Shown here piece after piece: positions 49,760 through 58,233 of a stretch of DNA of 64,000 nt. The DNA is taken from positions 124,001-188,000 of the forward strand of contig NZ_QHKM01000001.1 in NCBI RefSeq assembly GCF_003258365.1, read 5' to 3'. The DNA comes from Hymenobacter edaphi (GTDB taxonomy: Bacteria > Bacteroidota > Bacteroidia > Cytophagales > Hymenobacteraceae). Position 1 is the first letter of the stretch, and each line of letters starts with the position of its first letter. The notes under the pieces are model-generated. The model was not told the DNA's origin. It ran no database searches and was given only the letters and a program-made list of their open reading frames with translations. Both the position numbers and the translations under genes were made by a program.

Positions 49760-52321
49760 GTGAAAGTCTGCATTGCCGAGAAGCCCAGCGTCGCCCGCGA
49801 AATTGCCAACGTGCTCGGCGCCCGCCTGCGCATGGACGGCTACTTCGAGGGCAACGGCTACCAGGTCACCTGGACGTTCGGGCACTTCTGCACCCTCAAG
49901 GAGCCCCAGGACTACCACCCCGAGTGGAAGCGCTGGAGCATCCACGACCTGCCCATGCTGCCCGACAACTTCGGCATCAAGCTGATGGAGGACGACGGGG
50001 TGCGCCGGCAGTTCGCCGTCATCAAGCGCCTGCTGGCCGACGCGGAGGAAGTCATCAACTGCGGCGACGCGGGGCAGGAGGGCGAGGTGATTCAGCGCTG
50101 GGTGCTGACCGAGGCCAAGTACCGCAAGCCCTTCAAGCGCCTCTGGATTTCGTCCCTGACCGAAGAGGCCATCCGCCAGGGCTTCGCCAACCTGCGCGAC
50201 GGGAAAGAGTTTGACCGGCTATACATGGCTGGCAAGAGCCGCGCCATCGGCGACTGGCTGCTGGGGCTGAATGCTACCCGCCTGTTTACCCTGAAATACG
50301 CCCAGGGCCGGGGGCAGGTGCTCAGCCTGGGCCGGGTGCAGACGCCCACGCTGGCCCTGCTGGTCGACCGTTACCACGAAATCCAGAACTTCAAGCCCGA
50401 GCCGTACTGGGTGCTGCGCACCGAGTACCGGGGCACCATGTTCAGCCACGTGGCCCCGCCCAAGAAGGGCAAGGCCGAGGACGACGAGCCCGACGAAAAG
50501 GCCCGCCTGAAGGCCCGCGGCTACTTCGTGAGCCAGGAAGAGGCCGATAAGGCGATGGAGGCAGTGAAGGATGTGCCGCTGGTCATTACCGGCGTCGAAA
50601 TCAAGAAGGCGCTGGAGTCGCCGCCCTCGTTGTTCGATTTGACCTCCCTGCAGGTGCAGTGCAACAACCAGCTGGGCCTCTCGGCCGAGGACACGCTCAA
50701 AACCGTGCAGGCGCTCTACGAGAAGAAGGTCGTGAGCTATCCGCGCGTCGACACCACCTTCCTGCCCGACGACCAGTACGCCAAGATTCCGGGTATTCTG
50801 CAGGGCATCAGCGGGCCCTACCACAGCCTGGTGCAGCCGCTGCTGGGGCAGAAAATCCGTAAGTCAACCAAGGTCTTCAACAACAACAAAGTCACCGACC
50901 ACCACGCCATCATCCCCACCGGCAACGCGCCCGGCGGGCTGAGCACCTGGGAGACGAACGTGTACGACATCATCGTGCGCCGCTTCCTGGCCGCGTTTTA
51001 CCCCGACTGCGAAGTCTCGAATACGACCGTGACGGCGGCGGCGGCTGGCTACCCCTTCCGGGTGCGCGGCCGACAGATTCTAAGCCCCGGCTGGCGCATC
51101 GTCTACGGCGACCCGACGCAGCAGCAGGCCCCCAGCACCGCCAAAGCCGGCGAGGGCGACGATGACGTGGTGAATACCGTGCTGCCCGCCTTCGTGAAGG
51201 ACGAATCGGGGCCGCACAAGCCGCGGCTGGACCAGAAAGTAACCCAGCCCCCGCGCGAGTACACCGAGGCCATGCTGCTGCGCGGCATGGAAACCGCCGG
51301 CCGCAACGTGGACGACGAGGAGCTGCGCCTGGCTATGAAGGAAAACGGCATCGGCCGGCCCAGCACCCGCGCCGCCATCATCGAGACGCTGTTCAAGCGC
51401 GGCTACATCCTGCGCGAGAAAAAGCGCATCGTGCCCACGCCCACCGGTGTCGAGCTGATTGGCCTGATTCGCAACCCCACCCTGAAATCGGCCGAGCTGA
51501 CTGGGCAGTGGGAGCGGAAGCTGCGCCAGATCGAGGCCGGCAACCTGGAATCGGACGTGTTCCTGGCCGAATTGAAGACGCTGGTGCAGGAAATGGTGCT
51601 GGAGGTGAAGCAGGACCGTGCCCGCATGGTGGCCCTGCCGCCCACCGCCACCGACGCGGCGGCTGCGGCGGCCAAGAACGGCGGCAGCAAGGCCCCAGCC
51701 AAACCCACCGCCCCCAAGCCCGCCGCCAGCGCCACGCCCGGCCCCGAGGGAGCTTTGGGCACCTGTCCGGCTTGCGGCAAGGGCCACGTGCTCAAGGGCA
51801 AAACGGCCTACGGCTGCTCGGGCTGGAAGGACGGCTGCAAGTTCCGCCTGCCGCTGGTGTTCGAGGGCAAGAAGTTCACCGATAAGCAGCTCTCGGCCCT
51901 GTTCACGAAGGGCCGCACGCCCGTCATCAAGGGCTTCGTCGACGATGTGGGCCAGAAGTTCGACGCGGCCATCGGCCTGAACGCCAAGCACGAGCCGGAG
52001 CTGCTGCGCGCCGCCGAAAGCAAGCCCGCCGCCGACGACAAGCCCCAGCAGATTCCCTGCCCGGTGTGCCGCCTGGGTACCATGCTCAAGGGCAAAACCG
52101 CCTGGGGCTGCTCCCGCTTCCGCGAAGACTGCCAGTTCCGGGTGCCCCTGGAGCTCTGCGGCCGCCTGCTCACCGACGCCCAGGTGGCCAAGCTGCTGCG
52201 CCGCGGCAAGTCCGACGTCATCCGCGGCTTCACCTCCCAGCGCACGGGCCAGAAGTTCGAAGCCGCGCTGGAAGTCACGGCCGAGGGCGAGGTGAAGTTC
52301 GTGTTTGAGAAGAAGGCGTGA
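49760..52321 (+). CDS. topB: DNA topoisomerase III
   Basis: 853-residue type IA topoisomerase that relaxes and decatenates DNA. The TOPRIM domain opens with VCIAEKPSVAREIANVLGA and has the acidic DAGQEGEVIQR (Asp103). The active-site tyrosine is in VVSYPRVDT (Tyr327), with GRVQTPTLALLVDRY and ENGIGRPSTRAAIIETL typical of the family. After a Pro/Ala/Lys-rich linker (about 630-660) come two C-terminal zinc-ribbon-like repeats (CPACGKG..GCSGWKDGCKF and CPVCRLG..GCSRFREDCQF). The start is GTG 49760. The next gene overlaps its stop. Confidence 0.95.
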   Translation: MKVCIAEKPSVAREIANVLGARLRMDGYFEGNGYQVTWTFGHFCTLKEPQDYHPEWKRWSIHDLPMLPDNFGIKLMEDDGVRRQFAVIKRLLADAEEVINCGDAGQEGEVIQRWVLTEAKYRKPFKRLWISSLTEEAIRQGFANLRDGKEFDRLYMAGKSRAIGDWLLGLNATRLFTLKYAQGRGQVLSLGRVQTPTLALLVDRYHEIQNFKPEPYWVLRTEYRGTMFSHVAPPKKGKAEDDEPDEKARLKARGYFVSQEEADKAMEAVKDVPLVITGVEIKKALESPPSLFDLTSLQVQCNNQLGLSAEDTLKTVQALYEKKVVSYPRVDTTFLPDDQYAKIPGILQGISGPYHSLVQPLLGQKIRKSTKVFNNNKVTDHHAIIPTGNAPGGLSTWETNVYDIIVRRFLAAFYPDCEVSNTTVTAAAAGYPFRVRGRQILSPGWRIVYGDPTQQQAPSTAKAGEGDDDVVNTVLPAFVKDESGPHKPRLDQKVTQPPREYTEAMLLRGMETAGRNVDDEELRLAMKENGIGRPSTRAAIIETLFKRGYILREKKRIVPTPTGVELIGLIRNPTLKSAELTGQWERKLRQIEAGNLESDVFLAELKTLVQEMVLEVKQDRARMVALPPTATDAAAAAAKNGGSKAPAKPTAPKPAASATPGPEGALGTCPACGKGHVLKGKTAYGCSGWKDGCKFRLPLVFEGKKFTDKQLSALFTKGRTPVIKGFVDDVGQKFDAAIGLNAKHEPELLRAAESKPAADDKPQQIPCPVCRLGTMLKGKTAWGCSRFREDCQFRVPLELCGRLLTDAQVAKLLRRGKSDVIRGFTSQRTGQKFEAALEVTAEGEVKFVFEKKA

Positions 52322-53235
52322 GGGGGCGGGCTACCTGGCTGGGCGCGCTGCTGGTGCAGTGCTTGGTGGCCCGCAGCAGCCCCGCGCAGCCGTCGGCAGG
52401 CAACCGGATAGACGGCATCAACACGGCGCAGGCGGTGGAAGAGCTGATTCACGCCGCCGACACGGCGGGCCATTTTTCCTACGTGACGGTTTCCGACACC
52501 TTGTCCATTCGCAATCGGGACTGTAAATGCCAGGCCCGCAAGCGGGGGGTGAAACCGTGGGTAAAGGCAGACTTCGACGGCAACGGCCGCACCGATCTGC
52601 TGGCAATCGGCGACGCCAACCGGCAGGAAGTACTGCTGGTTATGGCGTTTGACGGGGATAAATACACCGTTCGGAGGGTAAACTATGGCAGTAAGTACTG
52701 CTTTCTGCCCGTCGTTGCCGATAAAGGAGTTACCAAGTTGATAGAGGCCAAATCCTACGTGCGTCGGTTCGGCGGCCGGCTGGGGACGTCCAGGCGCTAC
52801 CGGTTGGTTTACAAACACGGCGGGCTGATAGAATACAATCCCCAGCCAGGCGCCCAGCGGGTCGAAAGTATCGCGCTGTCTTACTTCATGTCTTACCACA
52901 GGAAGGTAAAAGTGGACATGACCATCACCGATTCCGGGTTTGTCGTTTGCCGGGAAGAAACCGATGGCGTGGTAACGAACCGCGTGGCCGGGCTGGCGAA
53001 GGCGGAATTTGAAGCCTTAACCGACCTAATCAACTACGCGGGAATCGGGCGGCGGCGGGCGACGTACACCAGGAGCGGCAACCATCACCCGCATTACTAC
53101 TTAACAGTAGCCTACGAAGGAGGCTTCAAGCAGATTGATGACGACGGCGGCGAAGGCTCGATGGGGCTGGAGCTGCTTTATGAGAAAATGCTGGCTTTGC
53201 GTAATTCGCTGCGTTGGCAGGAGGTAGAGAAATAA
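52318..53235 (+). CDS. Uncharacterised secreted protein, first of a paralogous pair
   Basis: 305 residues. Signal-peptide-like N-terminus (LGALLVQCLVARSSPAQ) after a GTG start that overlaps the topB stop by 4 bp. Contains DFDGNGRTDLLAIGD near residue 82 (Ca-binding-type DxDxNG loop), then GGLIEYNPQPG near 166 and a C-terminal DDGGEGSMGLELLYEKML, all shared with the next gene. The C-terminal part might be a DUF6438-like domain; I am not sure. The function is unknown. Confidence 0.65.
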   Translation: MRGRATWLGALLVQCLVARSSPAQPSAGNRIDGINTAQAVEELIHAADTAGHFSYVTVSDTLSIRNRDCKCQARKRGVKPWVKADFDGNGRTDLLAIGDANRQEVLLVMAFDGDKYTVRRVNYGSKYCFLPVVADKGVTKLIEAKSYVRRFGGRLGTSRRYRLVYKHGGLIEYNPQPGAQRVESIALSYFMSYHRKVKVDMTITDSGFVVCREETDGVVTNRVAGLAKAEFEALTDLINYAGIGRRRATYTRSGNHHPHYYLTVAYEGGFKQIDDDGGEGSMGLELLYEKMLALRNSLRWQEVEK

Positions 53236-53238
53236 GTA

Positions 53239-54315
53239 GTGAGTAGCAGTGAAATCCTCTTGGCTGCGCGCACCAGCAACTCAGCTTGGTACAGCGGTGG
53301 CGGTTTGATACGGAGGCTTCTCTTTTCTTGCATGGTAGGCCTGCTGCTGAGCGCCTGCCGGCCTGACTCCACCCCGCAGGATACACCGTCGGCCGCTGCC
53401 CGTTCAGAACGGGCGCCGCAGAAGCGGGTGAAGCGGCCGGTTATAGCGGCTATCCGAACGGCCGCGCAGGTGCAGCAGCTACTGGCGTCGGTTGATGCGG
53501 TGTACGACCACTTTACCGTCGATACGACTTTGCGGGTACCTGATCCGCGAGTAGCGTGGCGCTACCGCCGGGCGGGCGTACGGGCTTGGGAACGAGTGGA
53601 CCTGGACGGCAACGGGCGGCCGGATCTGGTGGTAACCGGCCTGCTGGATTACGGCGCCCCGTATCCGCAAACCAGCGAGGTAGTCTGCCTGCTGGACATG
53701 GGCGACTCACTTGTAGTCGACGACTTGGGGCGCCGCCATACGCGCTACGGCCCGGTGGCCCAGGTGGTGTACCGGGGCGGAATACCGCTGTTACGCTACC
53801 AGGATTTTGCTCCGCCGATTTTGCAGGTCGATAGCCTGCGGGATGGGCAGACGTTCCTGCTGACTTATCGTTTCGGAGGCTTCACCGAATACAACCCGAA
53901 GCCCGGCCGGTACGGGCGGCTCGATAGCCTTTCCTACAAGCACGATTTCGCCTACAATGATTTTTTCGTGTCCAAGCTCGTACTGCAAGCGGGAGGGGCA
54001 GCGGCATACAGCGCGTGCCAAGGGCCGGTGCTTAAGCAAGATGGTCCTACCGTCTGCGAACAGCTCACCGCCACCGTGGCGGCTGCACCACTGGCCGAAA
54101 TTAACGAACTGGCAAACTACCTGGACGCCGGTCAGCTGCAGCCTCGCTACCGGGCCTTCATCAACCACGTTCCAGATGCTACCCTGACGCTTGCCTATCC
54201 CGGCCGGCGTGTCAGAGTCATTGATGAAGGGGAGAAGGCTACCTTCGGCTTGACCAGACTGTACGCGCTATTGTCGGAGCTACGAAAAACCCAGCAGTGG
54301 CAATCCGCAAAATAG
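53239..54315 (+). CDS. Uncharacterised lipoprotein, second of a paralogous pair
   Basis: 358 residues from GTG 53239. A lipoprotein signal (IRRLLFSCMVGLLLSAC) lies at residues 23-40, which would fit better if translation began at TTG 53305; the exact start is open. Contains DLDGNGRPDLVVTG, GGFTEYNPKPG and DEGEKATFGLTRLYALLSEL in the same order as the gene before it, 3 bp upstream. The two form a tandem duplicated unit of secreted proteins with a calcium-loop-like motif. No known function. Confidence 0.65.
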   Translation: MSSSEILLAARTSNSAWYSGGGLIRRLLFSCMVGLLLSACRPDSTPQDTPSAAARSERAPQKRVKRPVIAAIRTAAQVQQLLASVDAVYDHFTVDTTLRVPDPRVAWRYRRAGVRAWERVDLDGNGRPDLVVTGLLDYGAPYPQTSEVVCLLDMGDSLVVDDLGRRHTRYGPVAQVVYRGGIPLLRYQDFAPPILQVDSLRDGQTFLLTYRFGGFTEYNPKPGRYGRLDSLSYKHDFAYNDFFVSKLVLQAGGAAAYSACQGPVLKQDGPTVCEQLTATVAAAPLAEINELANYLDAGQLQPRYRAFINHVPDATLTLAYPGRRVRVIDEGEKATFGLTRLYALLSELRKTQQWQSAK

Positions 54316-54334
54316 CTTTTGGAACCACCTGAAA

Positions 54335-54667
54335 ATGCCCAAGAAGCCCGCCAAACGCCGACCAGCGTCTACCCCCGCCCCGCCGCCGCCCGTCCAGCGC
54401 GCCGCCCTGTTCCGCGCCCGGCTGCTGGGCTACCTGGTGGGCCTGGTGCCGCTACTGGCCCTGCTGCTGATGTTCCGGCAGGTGCTGCCCAGCCAGGTGG
54501 CGCTGGGCCTGGTGCTGGTTGGCTTCCTGGCCTCGGTGTGGGTGCAGCAGCGCATCCGGCAGCGCTTCCCGCACGATTTCAAGCAGCGGGCCGAGTGGCT
54601 GGCGCTGGGCGCGTACACGCTCATCGTGGTAGCCCTGACGGCGGTGTTTTTGTCGCTGGTGCGCTGA
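54335..54667 (+). CDS. Small predicted membrane protein
   Basis: 110 residues: a basic, Pro-rich N-terminus (KKPAKRRPASTPAPPPP), then three hydrophobic segments (LLGYLVGLVPLLALLLMF, VALGLVLVGFLASVWV, LALGAYTLIVVALTAVFL). It lies 19 bp downstream of the paralogous pair in the same direction. No family recognised. Confidence 0.6.
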   Translation: MPKKPAKRRPASTPAPPPPVQRAALFRARLLGYLVGLVPLLALLLMFRQVLPSQVALGLVLVGFLASVWVQQRIRQRFPHDFKQRAEWLALGAYTLIVVALTAVFLSLVR

Positions 54668-54789
54668 AAAAAGGGGCGGGGCGGGCCGCTGTGGCGGGAA
54701 GTGCGGGGGCGCAGAAAAAACGGCAGCCCGGGCAACGGTAGCCAGGGTGGGTACATCTATTCGGGCACACGAATATTTCTCCGCCCGCT

Positions 54790-55899
54790 ATGAAAACCCT
54801 GTTGCTGCCCTCGCTGCTGCTGGTCGGTGTCAGCGCCCTTGCCCAATCCGCCATTTACCAGGGCCTGCCCGTTATCAAGGCCCACGCGCTGCGGGCCGAC
54901 TACCGCCTGGGCCGGGAGTGGGTGAACGGCAACTGGCGCATTGCCCCCGAAGCCAGCCCCGACGTGCTGACCCTGAGCCTGCACGCGGCCAAGGAAACCG
55001 TGGTGTTTCGCACCGATCAGGACTCGGTGCGCTACACGCTGAAACCCGGCGACGTGCAGCGCTTTTACGTGCGCCTCGACGACGGCCGCTACGCCCTGAC
55101 GGAGCTGCGCGCTACCGCCTTTGCCGCCGAGCCGCTGCGCTTTGAGCGCCCCCGCCCGGCCACGCCCTACGCCTTCCGCTACGAAACCGGCCCGGGCAAC
55201 GCCTACCTCGCCCAGCTGCGCGAGCAGTACCACCTGGACGCCGTGGTGCAGGGCGCCGCCGACGACACCGAGCGCGCCCTGCGCCTGCTGCACTGGGTGC
55301 ACCAGCGCTGGCGCCACGACGGCAGCAATGAGCCCGCAAAAAAGGACGCCATTTCCATCCTGGAAGAAGCCCAAACCGGCAAGCAGTTTCGCTGCGTGGA
55401 GTACGGCATCGTGGCCACGGCCTGCCTGAACGCCTACGGGCTGAAGTCGCGGGTGCTGGGGCTGAAAACCCGGGACGTGGAAACCACCGAGAGCGGGGCC
55501 GGCCACGTATTGCTGGAAACCTGGCTGCCCGACCGGCAAAAATGGGCGATGCTCGACGGGCAGTGGGACGTGATGCCCGTGCTGCGGGGCACGCCGCTGA
55601 ACGCGGTGGAGTTTCAGCAGGCCATTGCCCGCAATTACCAGGACCTGGAAATCCGCAGCCTCTCGGGCGCCAGCAAAATGGGCTACGTGGGCTGGATAGC
55701 GCCTTACCTGTACTATATGGACGTGAAGTTCGACAACCGCGAAGGCCTGGGTCTGGAGCGTGCCAGGGTCGGCGACAAAGTCAGCCTGATGCTGGTGCCC
55801 GCCGGCGCCAAGGAGCCGACCATCTTTCAGGTGAAGAATCCCATCAACTATTGCCTCTACACCCGCTCACTGGCCGCCTTTTACGCCAAGCCCGAGTAA
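54790..55899 (+). CDS. Transglutaminase-like domain protein, secreted
   Basis: 369 residues with a signal peptide (LLLPSLLLVGVSALAQS). The central transglutaminase-like fold has CVEYGIVATACLNAYGLKSR (nucleophile Cys near residue 201), GHVLLETWLPD (His) and MLDGQWDV (Asp) in the order C-H-D. Relatives are putative periplasmic cysteine proteases or amidases. The last 90 residues are of unknown fold. It stands alone. Confidence 0.8.
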   Translation: MKTLLLPSLLLVGVSALAQSAIYQGLPVIKAHALRADYRLGREWVNGNWRIAPEASPDVLTLSLHAAKETVVFRTDQDSVRYTLKPGDVQRFYVRLDDGRYALTELRATAFAAEPLRFERPRPATPYAFRYETGPGNAYLAQLREQYHLDAVVQGAADDTERALRLLHWVHQRWRHDGSNEPAKKDAISILEEAQTGKQFRCVEYGIVATACLNAYGLKSRVLGLKTRDVETTESGAGHVLLETWLPDRQKWAMLDGQWDVMPVLRGTPLNAVEFQQAIARNYQDLEIRSLSGASKMGYVGWIAPYLYYMDVKFDNREGLGLERARVGDKVSLMLVPAGAKEPTIFQVKNPINYCLYTRSLAAFYAKPE

Positions 55900-55993
55900 G
55901 CCCGTCCCGTTGACGACGGCCGCGTAGGCGGTGGGGAGGCATCCGTTTGGCGCGCGGTGCGTACCCACGGGGTACCCCGCCTCGCAAGCGCCA

Positions 55994-56224
55994 ATGCCTC
56001 CCCAACTCGGTAAGCTTCTCGTCGTCCTGGGCCTCGGCCTGGCCCTGCTCGGCGCCGTCATCTGGCTGGGCGGCGGCAGCCTGCTCGGCTGGTTCGGCCG
56101 CCTGCCCGGCGACATCCGGGTGGAGCGGCCGGGCTTCCGCTTCTACGCGCCGCTGGCCTCGATGCTGCTGCTGAGCCTGCTGCTGAGCGCGGTGCTCTGG
56201 CTGATTCGGCGGCTGGGCGGCTAG
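55994..56224 (+). CDS. DUF2905 membrane protein
   Basis: 76 residues, two membrane segments (LLVVLGLGLALLGAVIWLGG and LASMLLLSLLLSAVLWLI) around the DUF2905 core LPGDIRVERPGFRFYAPL. The function of the family is unknown. ATG 55994 is the family-consistent start. It shares its TAG stop with the convergent gene through the palindrome CTAG (56221-56224). Confidence 0.85.
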   Translation: MPPQLGKLLVVLGLGLALLGAVIWLGGGSLLGWFGRLPGDIRVERPGFRFYAPLASMLLLSLLLSAVLWLIRRLGG

Positions 56225-58068
56225 CGGCGGCCTGCCAGCGGCAGGGCGTAGCGCAGCTGCCCGCTGAGCTGGTAGTGGCGGCCGAAGTCGGTGGCGGCGG
56301 ATGGCTCCAGCAGCAAACCGGTGCGGCCCAGCCGAAGCTGCCCGCTGACAAAGCCCATGACCGGCCGCGGGTAGTGGCTGGCCAGGGCAAAGCCCGCCAG
56401 CAGGTGGCCGCCGTCGGTGGCGCCCAGGCCCGAGCCCACTCCCAGGCGGTACACGTAGTTTCCCAGAGCCAGCGGCCCCGTCCCAAAATCCGCCTGCAGA
56501 TACGCCAGGCGGCGTACCCCGGTCCACAGCGACGCCTCGGGCAGCACCTGCATCGGGCGGGGCCTGCCCCCACTGGCCTCGCGCCGCAGCGCTTGATCAG
56601 CGTACCCGAGCTGCCCCAGGTGCAGCCCGGCCCGGAAGCCGAGTGACCAATTGCCGCCGTCGGGGTAGCGGTACTCGATGTACGGATTGATGTCCCAGAG
56701 CCGGCGGTGCAACACGTAGTCCGGATTGCCGGTGGCGAATGGCCCGTTGGGGGCCAGCTGCCTGATGCCGATGTCCTCGGCGCCGCGCCACACGCCCACG
56801 CCCAGCGCCCGGAAAGCCCGGCGAGGGTTCTGCACCGTGTATTCGACGGTGCCGCCCGCCACGCGGTAGCGGTGGTAATAGGCTGTGCGCGAGGAGCTGC
56901 CGCTGCAGCCCGATTCGATGTGCTGCTGGTCGTAAGCCCCCCCGGTGCCGCCCACGCCCAGCGTGAGGTAGCGGCGCACCGCCGCCGAATCGGTGGGGGC
57001 CGGTGCCTGGTTGGTAAACAGCAGCACCACCGACGCCAGGCCCAGCGGCAAGCTCAGGCGGTGCGGGCCGGCTTCGGCGCGGCGACGCAGCAGGGCCAGG
57101 GCTTCGGCCAGCAGTACCACCGTCAGCCCGGCTTTTAGCACCAGCACTTCGGGCAGCGTGAAGGCGGCCGGACCCAGCAGGGCGGTGAGGGCGAGCATGG
57201 CCGCCACGCCCAGCAGAATGCGCAGCGACTGATTGGCGGGCACCACCTCGGCCGCCGGGGCCGTGGCCCGGGTGCGCCGCCACCAGCCCCAGCCAAACAG
57301 CAGCAGCAGCGGCAGCAGGACCCATTGTACCTGCTTCAGCGCCAGCCCGCCCACGCTCAGCAGCCCGGCGCCCACCTGCTCGCCGGCCGGGTCGCGCCCG
57401 AACTCAAGCAGGAAACGGCCCAGCAGCAGCAACGCCACCTGCAGCAGCCGCCAGCTGCCGCCCGGCCAGGGCCGGCGGCGCAGCGCCCACAGCAGCCCGC
57501 CCACGCCCAGTACCAGCAGCCCCGCCAGCGCCTGCGTGGGCAGCACCGGCAGGGAGTGCGCGGCCGTGGCCGGAATCAGCCCGCGCTGCACCTGCACCAA
57601 GTAGGGCAGCGTGTCGGGGGCGTAAGTCACACCCCAGGCGGCCACGTGGCCGAAGCAGCAGCCGGTGAGCAGGCAGCCCACGCACTGCACGGCGTAGGCA
57701 GCGGCCGTGGGCAGGCAGAACGCATCCAGCGCGTGCCAGCCGTAGCCCAGCCAGCGCCGCAGCGCCAGCCCGGCCAGTGCCGCCCCGATGGCCCCGCCCA
57801 GCACCGAGCGCGCCGTGCCGGCCGGCCATTGCCCGGGCTGCCACAGCGCGGCCCAGTCGGGGCCCGGCACGGCTATGAGCTTGGTACCCACAATGAAGGC
57901 CAGCGTGACGCCGGTGGTCAGCAGCAGCCAGGAGCGCAGCGGGTAGCCGCGCCGATGGCCCACCCACAGCAGCAGGGCCTGGTTGAGCAAGACGGCCAGC
58001 ACGTAAAACGTGGTGTAGTACTGGTGGCCGACGGGGGAGGGCAGCAGCAGGGGGGAGAGGTGCGGCAT
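56221..58068 (-). CDS. Lgt-like membrane protein fused to a C-terminal beta-barrel-like domain
   Basis: 615 residues. Residues 1-250 resemble divergent prolipoprotein diacylglyceryl transferases: several membrane helices, ARSVLGGAIGAALAG, CVGCLLTGCCFGHVAAWGV, then HSLPVLPTQALAGLL. Compared with true Lgt, the arginine before the GC motif (GRxGCF) appears as Cys and the Glu of HPTQxYE is not seen, so activity is doubtful. More helices run to about 360. Residues 365-615 are unlike Lgt: alternating, aromatic-rich strands (IEYRYPDGGNWSLGFRAGLHLGQ, YLQADFGTGPLALGNYVYRLGVGSG) suggest an outer-membrane-type beta-barrel, an improbable partner. No frameshift is evident; a sequencing or gene-fusion event should be considered. 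Confidence 0.7.
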   Translation of the reverse strand: MPHLSPLLLPSPVGHQYYTTFYVLAVLLNQALLLWVGHRRGYPLRSWLLLTTGVTLAFIVGTKLIAVPGPDWAALWQPGQWPAGTARSVLGGAIGAALAGLALRRWLGYGWHALDAFCLPTAAAYAVQCVGCLLTGCCFGHVAAWGVTYAPDTLPYLVQVQRGLIPATAAHSLPVLPTQALAGLLVLGVGGLLWALRRRPWPGGSWRLLQVALLLLGRFLLEFGRDPAGEQVGAGLLSVGGLALKQVQWVLLPLLLLFGWGWWRRTRATAPAAEVVPANQSLRILLGVAAMLALTALLGPAAFTLPEVLVLKAGLTVVLLAEALALLRRRAEAGPHRLSLPLGLASVVLLFTNQAPAPTDSAAVRRYLTLGVGGTGGAYDQQHIESGCSGSSSRTAYYHRYRVAGGTVEYTVQNPRRAFRALGVGVWRGAEDIGIRQLAPNGPFATGNPDYVLHRRLWDINPYIEYRYPDGGNWSLGFRAGLHLGQLGYADQALRREASGGRPRPMQVLPEASLWTGVRRLAYLQADFGTGPLALGNYVYRLGVGSGLGATDGGHLLAGFALASHYPRPVMGFVSGQLRLGRTGLLLEPSAATDFGRHYQLSGQLRYALPLAGRR

Positions 58069-58233
58069 AGAGGCGGGAAATAGCGGAGCCGCCTACCCGG
58101 AAGCAGCCAGGGAAGGTACGACTGCGCCGCGCCGCCGGCCCCGCAATGTCGGCCGGCATCTGACGCGGCAGGAGCAGCCGGGCTGGTAGTAATTTACTGG
58201 TTTTTAGTGAATAAAATCCAGAATAAATAGACT

